In this document: positions 1-5,900 of the stretch, in pieces | Layout of the letters: every line of letters starts with the position of its first letter | Position numbering within the stretch: position 1 is the stretch's first letter | Assembly: GCA_934702165.1 (NCBI GenBank) | Contig: CAKUYG010000013.1 | Span: 1 to 23,963, forward strand | DNA length: 23,963 nt | Direction of reading: 5' to 3' | Origin: an uncultured Bacteroidales bacterium | GTDB lineage: Bacteria; Bacteroidota; Bacteroidia; Bacteroidales; UBA932 | Made by a program: the position numbers and the translations under genes | Notes under the pieces: model-generated | What the model was told of the DNA's origin: nothing | The model's input: the letters and a program-made list of their open reading frames with translations, nothing else | The model's database searches: none

Positions 1-209
1 ATGAGGTGGCTCATCCCGTCTAACGCCGCTTCCATCGTATGCACATGTAACTGTACCGTCTGGTCTTTTCGGAGCCGGGCGGAAATTTTTTCGCGCTGTT
101 CTTTCAGCGACGCCATCTCATTGGCAATACTCCCAAACCTTTCCGCGTTCTTCACCGCACTGTCAGGCTGTTGGAGCAGTATGTTAATACGAACACTAAA
201 TAAAACCTG
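1..209 (-). pseudogene. Leftward coding fragment, coiled-coil; possibly serine recombinase C-terminal region
   Basis: On the minus strand the frame is open from 209 to the window edge, just after an in-frame TAA at 210-212. The translation is rich in charged heptad-like residues (for example ERFGSIANEMASLKEQREK, then RLRKDQTVQLHVHTMEAAL). The plus-strand frame here has the Ser/Cys/Ala-rich look of an antisense shadow. The pattern resembles the coiled coil that precedes the C-terminus in large serine recombinases, but I recall this only as a style match, without an alignment. No convincing start or ribosome binding site exists: the first ATG (114-116, minus) lies inside the coil. If the recombinase reading is right, the catalytic N-terminus is missing and this is a 5'-truncated remnant continuing left of the window. 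It may also belong to an unrelated coiled-coil protein. Confidence 0.4.
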
Positions 210-219
210 TTAAGGATTG

Positions 220-261
220 GTATCTCGCCAATTCTTTTCTTTATAAAGGACGGTGAGATAC
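220..261. repeat. 10-bp inverted repeat at the left junction
   Basis: GTATCTCGCC (220-229) pairs with GGTGAGATAC (252-261) over 10 positions with one G.U, enclosing a 22-nt loop. A smaller palindrome, ATTGG (216-220) and CCAAT (228-232), overlaps the left arm, and ATTGG occurs again at 263-267. The repeat lies between two gene fragments pointing away from each other. It could be a recombination site, an element end or an RNA hairpin. There is no clear T-run on either side to call it a terminator. The rest of 210-307 holds no gene that I can support. Confidence 0.5.
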
Positions 262-307
262 AGATTGGCAAATATGACCCTGGTTCTGGATGTTGTAAGT
301 AATGTAG

Positions 308-1654
308 ACTAGCGAGATCGTTGATCAGTATAGATCATTCGAAGCAGCTGTCATTGGATTGAGACAGGCAGCTGCGGCGTACAACGGAACAACGGAAAGT
401 GCATTGCGACTTAACACTGCAGCAGAAGATGTTGCTCGAACGATGCAGAAAACGCAGTCCGTCGGTTACGGTGCTGGTCTATTAGAGAAAAGTTTTAAGA
501 CACAAGTAGGCGATATTGTACGTTACTATTCGGCTATGTTGTCTGGTATACGGGGCTTTCAGCTTGCTATTAGAGCCACAAAGAAGCTTGCCAATGAGGC
601 TATTGCTATTGATGATTCTATGACGCAGCTTCGTATTGTTACCAACGAATCGGACGAAGTGTTCAAGCAATACGGGGATGACGTTGCAAAAACCGCACAA
701 AAAATCGGGTCTTCCATTACAGACGTAGTCGATGCCACCACGGTATTCGCGCGACTCGGCTACTCCCTGGAAGATTCTTCGGTGCTTGCTGAACTTACCG
801 CAATGTTGCAGCGCGTCGGTGACATCGGAGCAAGTGACGCGCAGGCCGCTCTGACGTCCATAATCAAGGCCTTTGATATCGACGTATCGGACATGGAGTC
901 TGTAATGGACAAACTCGTTACCGTTGGTAATGGCTTCCCAATCTCTGTATCCGAAATTGCAACCGGTATGATGAACGCTTCCTCGGCGTTGGCTGCCGCA
1001 GGAAACAGCTTCGACAAATCCGTCGCTCTGCTCGCTGCTGCAAACACAACGTTGCAGGATGCAAACAAGGCCTCTACCGGTCTACGGACAATCACTGCGA
1101 GAATCAGGAAGACTGACAGCGAACTTAATGACCTTGGCGAAGCCATGACAGAATCCGCATACGAAGAACTTGTTGGCGCTCTTACCAAGTACAACGTCGC
1201 ATTGCGTGATGCGAATGGCGAGTACAGAGACACTTACGATATCATGAGCGATATCGCCGCTGTCTGGAATAACATGAGTTCATCTGAACAGGCGGCGTTG
1301 GCAGAGCTTGCAGCTGGTAATAGACAGCAGACTGTATTCTATTCCATCATTAAGAATTTTGATGATGTAGCAGCCGCGTCACTTGAGGCCATGAGCGATG
1401 CCCCTGGCGCAATGAAAGACGCTTACACAGAATGGATGGACAGCGTTACCGCTCATATCGAAACATTCAAAGCAGCGTTTGAAGGTCTGGCGAGTGATGT
1501 CATGTCCAGTGACCTGATGAAGGGATTCGTCGACATCGGCACATGGATCATTAACGCAGCAGATGCCGTTGTAAGGTTGAATGGCAACCTTGGAACAACG
1601 GCAGCTACAGTTGGATCTATTATCGCAGTCATCAAATCCATCAAGAGCATATCT
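308..1654 (+). CDS. Phage tail tape measure protein, exon 1 (5' truncated)
   Basis: The tape measure protein sets tail length and is threaded into the cell during DNA ejection. This part holds the TP901-type core domain: from about residue 95 of the open frame it reads IDDSMTQLRIVTNESDE, then DVVDATTVFARLGYSLED and DIGASDAQAALTSIIKAF, the usual helical pattern of the PhageMin_Tail family. The frame is open from 308, after a TAG at 305-307. The first start-like codon, TTG at 359, has no ribosome binding site and lies inside protein-like sequence (DQYRSFEAAVIGLRQAAAA), so the true N-terminus is missing, not short. The open frame stops at TAG 1655-1657, but those bases are the first three of a group I intron. 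Exon 1 therefore ends with TCT at 1652-1654 in phase 0 and continues at 2995. The joint falls in a hydrophobic stretch rich in Ala, Ile and Val. Confidence 0.85.
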
Positions 1655-2115
1655 TAGCCCGATACGGGGTTACGCTTTTTGCGGAGGATAGCGCAGGTAA
1701 GAACATACCAAAATGGCGGTATGAACAAGCCTGTGAGCAAGATGCTCTATAAACAATCTTGACGAGTATATGCTGGGAAACTGGTTAAACCAATAGCGCT
1801 ACAACGCAGCCGGAGACGGCAGACGTGAATGCAGCGAAAGCAATAAAAAGCTATTGGATGGCACATGGGAATACATACGCCTAAATGCCGTGCTCATTTG
1901 AGCAGATAGGATTTCATCAGCAGGACATAACCGTGGCAACACGCTTATATCCCCAGAGACTACCCATCGTCTGAGTTATTGCGGCCTTACAGCAATGGCT
2001 TATAAAGTATAGTCCAAGACTGTAGCAATACAGGACAGGAGTTCTCCCCTATTTATGTGATACGCTGATCCGGCGTTGGAGAGCAGGATAAATATCGTGT
2101 ACGAACTTGGGCTTG

Positions 2116-2150
2116 CAAAATAAAGAAGAGGATGCGTTAACATCCTCTTC
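2116..2150 (-). terminator. Rho-independent terminator of the antisense intron cassette
   Basis: GAAGAGGATG (2125-2134) and CATCCTCTTC (2141-2150) form a perfect 10-bp stem with a 6-nt loop. Read on the minus strand the stem is followed by TTTATTTTGC, a U-rich tail. The plus-strand side has no T-run, so it works for leftward transcription. It begins four bases after the stop of the 31-residue peptide gene and lies about 80 bases before the intron's catalytic core, so it should stop antisense RNA from covering the ribozyme. Confidence 0.85.
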
Positions 2151-2154
2151 CATG

Positions 2155-2250
2155 TTAAAACAAACTGTCCCACACAGTCTTTGCGCAGAAGCAAATAAAT
2201 GTGGTAACAACGCCAACAAAGACTTCTGCCGCAAGTGCGTCAATCGTCAT
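2155..2250 (-). CDS. 31-residue hydrophobic membrane peptide (holin-like toxin type?)
   Basis: This ORF is too short for usual gene finding. On the minus strand, AAAGGAGG stands 6 bases before an ATG at 2250-2248. It opens a 31-codon frame ending in TAA at 2157-2155. The peptide starts MTIDALAAE, continues with a hydrophobic helix of about 14 residues (VFVGVVTTFICFCA) and ends KTVWDSLF, that is, one membrane span with a short Trp/Phe tail. A promoter-like sequence lies about 93 bases upstream and a strong terminator immediately downstream, so it forms a complete small transcription unit inside the intron. Short single-span peptides like this in Firmicutes prophages include holin-like and type I toxins (TxpA/BsrG-like). 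Membership here is inference from size, hydrophobicity and layout. Two Cys residues in the span are unusual. Confidence 0.65.
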   Translation of the reverse strand: MTIDALAAEVFVGVVTTFICFCAKTVWDSLF

Positions 2251-2342
2251 GGCAGGCCTCCTTTCTGAATCAAAAGAATCTTTTCGATCCTCCATACAAT
2301 CTACGGGATTCTAATGATAGTCAGGAGCGTTTTAACAGCCCT

Positions 2343-2371
2343 ATTGTATATTACGCGCAACTATTTTGCAA
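2343..2371 (-). promoter_or_regulatory. Putative sigma-70/SigA promoter for the 31-residue peptide
   Basis: On the minus strand, TTGCAA (2371-2366) is followed after exactly 17 bases by TACAAT (2348-2343). Both hexamers are close to consensus. It lies between the stop of the zinc-ribbon gene (2397) and the start of the peptide gene (2250), leaving a leader of about 85 bases. The leader includes an A/T palindrome, AAAAGAATCTTTT (2273-2285), that could be an operator or small hairpin. This would let the peptide be made independently of the upstream gene. Confidence 0.55.
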
Positions 2372-2396
2372 GCCTAGGTTTTACAATAATTGCCGT

Positions 2397-2930
2397 TTAC
2401 GGCTTCCACGTATATCCGCACTTACCACACCGATTCACAGTCTTATTACTCCCAATGAAACCGGTAAGGAGACTGTAGCCGCGGGATGTGGTGGTGACGG
2501 CAGTGGAGCCACAGCGGGGACAGCGGAGGGGTTCGTCCTTTGTAAATAGGAACGTCGATTTTACATTCGATCCGTCAGTAGCATCTTTGCAATCTATGCC
2601 GTTATGTGATTCTTCCAACCTTGCAGTACAACCAATCCCAGCAAGTTTAGAAACTATGGCTTGTCCATCAGTTTTACTAACCGAAGAAATGATAATCTTT
2701 GGAGGGTTATCTACGATTTCTTTTGCTTCCGCCAGCCCCTTCTTGGGGGTGGAAAGCTCTCGAACAAATCTGATAACCTGGAGCTTCTCCTCGCCTGGGT
2801 TTTCAAGAACAACATCAAATAGGCCTTTATCCGAACTACTTATTATGGATATTGGGCACCCGCAATTGGGGCATTTATCCGCATAAGTGGAAACGTCATG
2901 TCCACACTCCGTGCATTTTATGATTGCCAT
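2397..2930 (-). CDS. Zinc ribbon / ribosomal L7-L12-like / zinc ribbon protein
   Basis: A 177-residue cytoplasmic protein coded antisense to the tape measure gene and inside its intron. I place the start at ATG 2930-2928 because AAGGTGGG stands 8 bases upstream; an in-frame ATG six codons earlier has no such site. Residues 1-27 hold a short zinc ribbon (C6, C9, C20, C23). Residues about 36-107 match the ribosomal protein L7/L12 C-terminal domain, including KKGLAEAKEIVDNPPKI, which parallels the GLKEAKDLVE segment of L7/L12. The C-terminus is a second zinc ribbon (C137, C140, C168, C171) ending GKCGYTWKP. In the ribosome the L7/L12 domain recruits translation factors; whether it does so here is unknown. 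With its own promoter it can be expressed in the lysogen while tail genes are silent, which fits a cargo (moron) gene. No nuclease or homing motif is seen. Confidence 0.85.
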   Translation of the reverse strand: MAIIKCTECGHDVSTYADKCPNCGCPISIISSSDKGLFDVVLENPGEEKLQVIRFVRELSTPKKGLAEAKEIVDNPPKIIISSVSKTDGQAIVSKLAGIGCTARLEESHNGIDCKDATDGSNVKSTFLFTKDEPLRCPRCGSTAVTTTSRGYSLLTGFIGSNKTVNRCGKCGYTWKP

Positions 2931-2963
2931 AGTAACACCCACCTTCAATATTTTTGTATAGGC

Positions 2964-2992
2964 ATTGTATCACATCAAAGCCTATATTTCAA
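2964..2992 (-). promoter_or_regulatory. SigA-type promoter of the antisense cassette at the intron's 3' edge
   Basis: On the minus strand, TTGAAA (2992-2987), a 17-base spacer and TACAAT (2969-2964) form a near-consensus promoter. The predicted transcript start is about 27 bases upstream of the zinc-ribbon ATG at 2930, with the ribosome binding site between. The -35 element ends two bases inside the intron's 3' splice site (G2994), so the whole promoter travels with the intron. Confidence 0.75.
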
Positions 2993-2994
2993 TG

Positions 2995-5900
2995 TCTGCA
3001 GTCAAACTTGCTGGTGGGTTCGACGGAGATTTTCTTGCCCTCATTGGTTATGCACAAGCAACAAAGTCTGGCAATATCATCAAGTTCTTCTCCGAGATGG
3101 CGAAGGGCGCTAAATCGGCAGCGTCAAGTGTCGACTCTTCTGCGGGAGTAATCAAGAAAGCTCTTGCGGGAATCTCTGGTGGTGCTAAGGGTGCGTGGAA
3201 TTCTATTGGGCTGTTCGGGAAAATCGGTATCGGCGTGGCGGCAGTAGCAACCGCTTATGGCGTTATATCAAAGATTGAACAGAACGCCCGTGAGAACCTT
3301 CAGACCTCTTTCGACAATGCAATGTCGACCGCTTCGGAACGTTCAAATGTATACGACCTCTATAAGGCATACGAGGCTGCAAACGAAGCATACGACGGAA
3401 GCATCAGCAGTAAAGAAGCCCTGGAGGCCGCAACGCTATCTCTAGCAGAAGCTCTCGGTATCGAGAAAGACGCTATTGATGGCGTTAAGGATAGCCTGCA
3501 TGAGAAAACCGGTGAAGAGCTGAGTGCCGCGGTTGATGATGCTGAGCAAGCAGTTATTGCTGCTAATCAAAAAATCGCCGGAGCTGTTACTGGAGGATCA
3601 ACCAGTTGGAGTACTGCCAAGAATAAGGGCTATATTAATCAGTTTGCACAATTTCTTATGGCCACAGACGACGAGGACTCCTATCAGTACAACTTAGATG
3701 TTGACGACTCTGCAGAGAAAGCGGAGCATCTGGTCAATGTTTACAATAAGATGCTTGAGCGTCGAAAGGAACTCGCTGATTCAAAGCAGTACGATACACG
3801 CGAATATAAAGCACTTGATAATGCAATCAATTATCTGAAGCCGGATATTGACGACTTGACTTCTGCGCAGAATCTGCTTAACGATGCTACCGAGACATAC
3901 AACAACTTCCTAAATCCGTCATCTGGCGATGGCATTGCTGACGCAGAGACAAAGCGTGCCAATAGTCTGAAGACGGCATCTGAAAAGACGATTGCAGTAA
4001 TCACCGATATTCAGAACGCTCAGAAAGCCCTCGCTTCCCAGGAATCCGGTAAGTCTATCTCCCCGAGTGATTTCACATCTGAGGAACTAAAAGGCTATGC
4101 CTCTGCTCTGGAATATGTGAACGGCGTGTATCAGTTGAATGCTGAAAAGGTCAGAGCGATCGCTGAAGAAAACGCAAATGCGCAGATCGAAATCAACGAT
4201 ACAAATAAGGCTCTCGCACAGCAAAAGTACCTTGAGAACGCAAAGCAAATCGAAAAGTATCGCAAGGAGCTTGAGGCTGCAAAAGCTTCTGGGGACGATT
4301 CCGTTGAAACCATTGAGTCTAATATCAAATCGCTTCTAAAAGAAAATTCTGCTCTGAAATTAGAATGCGATCAGTACGATCTAATGAGTTCAGCGTTGGT
4401 AGAAGCTACAGGTGCATACCAAAACTGGCTCAACGCTAAGAGTGCCGATGATTCCAGCGATATGTTTGATGGCGCTCTTGAAGCACTGAAGCGGATCAAT
4501 GACGTGCTGAACAACTCTGACTCCGACCTATTTGGGCAAATCGGTATCGACAGTTACAAGGCTGCAGTTGACTTTGTTATCCCTGATACGATTGACAAGG
4601 AAGACAGCGCTGCTGTGGACAGCTATCTACAAAGCATCAGTGATATGTTTACCTATGACAGCAGCGGTAACAAAAAGGGATTGAATATTGACAACTTTAT
4701 CGAAAAGGCTCTGTCGCCGAATGGAGATATAGCGCCTCTGCTGGAAAAAGTTGGAGATGACTATCGAATCGTCGGCGGCAAAACCATGCAGGACTTTGCT
4801 GACGGATTAGGACTGTCCCTGCCACTTGTCGAAGCAATGTTTGAAGAGCTTGGGAAATATGGTGCCAAGTTCGATTGGTCTGACGAGGCCTCCAAAACAA
4901 TCGGCGATCTTGCTGTTCAGGCTAATGAGTCAGCGGAAGCGCTCAAGAATCTTGACCAGTATAAAGACATAAAGATCGTCATGGATGTTTCTGAGTTCGA
5001 CGATCCTAAAAAAGCTTGTGATTCACTTAAAGCAACAATCGAGCAAATGCATGAAATGCAAGTCGGATTAAGCGTTGACGACGCTGCGTTCCAACATGCA
5101 AATGATGTTATTGCATATTGTGTTGCGCAGAAACAGCTTCTATCTGTTCCGGATGTAATGTCTGTTGATGTAAGCAAGGTAACTTCTGATATTGCCCCTC
5201 TTCTAGACCTCATGCAGCAGTTCCAGAATGCGAAAAATAATCTGGAGATGAAGGTTGAGACAAAGGCAGACACTACAGATGCGCAAGCCGAAGTTGATGC
5301 ACTGGTCACGAAGATTCAGTCACAAGACCCGGAGATTCTGGCCAAGGTTGGACTTGATCCTACAAGTGAAGATGCTATTCAAACATATATCACTAACCTT
5401 GATGCTGAGGCTATCGTGAGTTTTGGCGTTGACTCATCACTCGTAACTGCCTTTGAGAAATCTAGCCATACCGCAAAGGGTACTGTAAACTGGTATGACA
5501 ATACCACTAATTTGAGCAAGTCATTTAGACGGATTGGGTACGTGTATTGGCAGGATGCAAATAGTCCATCAAGCCCCCGCGGCGGTGGTGGCGGTCATTT
5601 TGTAAATGGCTCCGCAAATGCGTATGGTTCCGTCAGAGTCGGTACTGCGAAGCTGCAAGGTGATTGGCGTGCTCACGCCGGACGATCCCTTGTAGGAGAG
5701 CTGGGACGTGAAATCATTGTGGACCCAAACACCGGCAGATGGTACACCGTCGGCGATAAAGGTGCTGAGTTCGTCAATGTCCCAGAAGGCGCTATCATTT
5801 TCAACCATAAACAGAGCGACGCTCTGTTGGAAAATGGCCGCGTCACCGGGCGCGGACAGTCTTATGTATCCGGCAGTGCTTTTGTTACAGGGTATATTCC

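Larger units (their letters stand above)
1655..2994 (+). ncRNA. Group I self-splicing intron in the tape measure gene
   Basis: The core elements are visible in order: P2 CGCAGG (1692-1697)/CCTGTG (1730-1735), with inner hairpin CATACC (1704-1709)/GGTATG (1718-1723); P3 GACGA (1761-1765)/TCGTC (1967-1971); P4 GCTG (1772-1775)/CAGC (1807-1810); P5 TGGT (1782-1785)/ACCA (1789-1792); P7 GACTA (1958-1962)/TAGTC (2010-2014); P8 ATTGC (1978-1982)/GCAAT (1992-1996); P9 CTGTA-GCAA-TACAG (2020-2033). The guide GCGGAGGATA (1681-1690) pairs with exon TATCT (1650-1654), giving the U.G wobble at U1654.G1686 (P1), and with TCTGC (2995-2999) at the start of exon 2 (P10). The intron ends in G2994. Only four bases separate P7 and P3 on the 3' side, so there is no P7.1/P7.2 and subgroup IA is unlikely. 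Splicing leaves both exons in phase 0 and removes the TAG stop. No homing endonuclease is seen. Confidence 0.92.

Noticed and set aside
1..213. Plus-strand 70-codon frame starting with ATG at position 1
   Set aside because: Its Ser/Cys/Ala-rich translation looks like the shadow of the helical minus-strand frame, and no ribosome binding site can be judged at the window edge.
2000..2243. Minus-strand 64-codon frames over the intron core and peptide gene
   Set aside because: They overlap conserved ribozyme helices and the terminator, lack good ribosome binding sites and have no protein-like features.
2235..2886. Plus-strand frames opposite the zinc-ribbon gene
   Set aside because: They are antisense shadows of a gene with clear domains, promoter and ribosome binding site.
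1655..2994. Insertion sequence or sequencing error as the cause of the split tape measure gene
   Set aside because: There is no transposase, terminal inverted repeat or target duplication, while a full group I core with matching P1 and P10 is present and restores the frame exactly.
1655..2994. Homing endonuclease gene in the intron
   Set aside because: No LAGLIDADG, GIY-YIG, HNH or similar motif was found in any frame. The Cys pairs of the antisense protein belong to zinc ribbons without His/Asn catalytic residues.
2965..2994. TTG start of a separate downstream tape measure gene
   Set aside because: No ribosome binding site precedes it, and these codons are the 3' end of the intron overlapping the antisense promoter.
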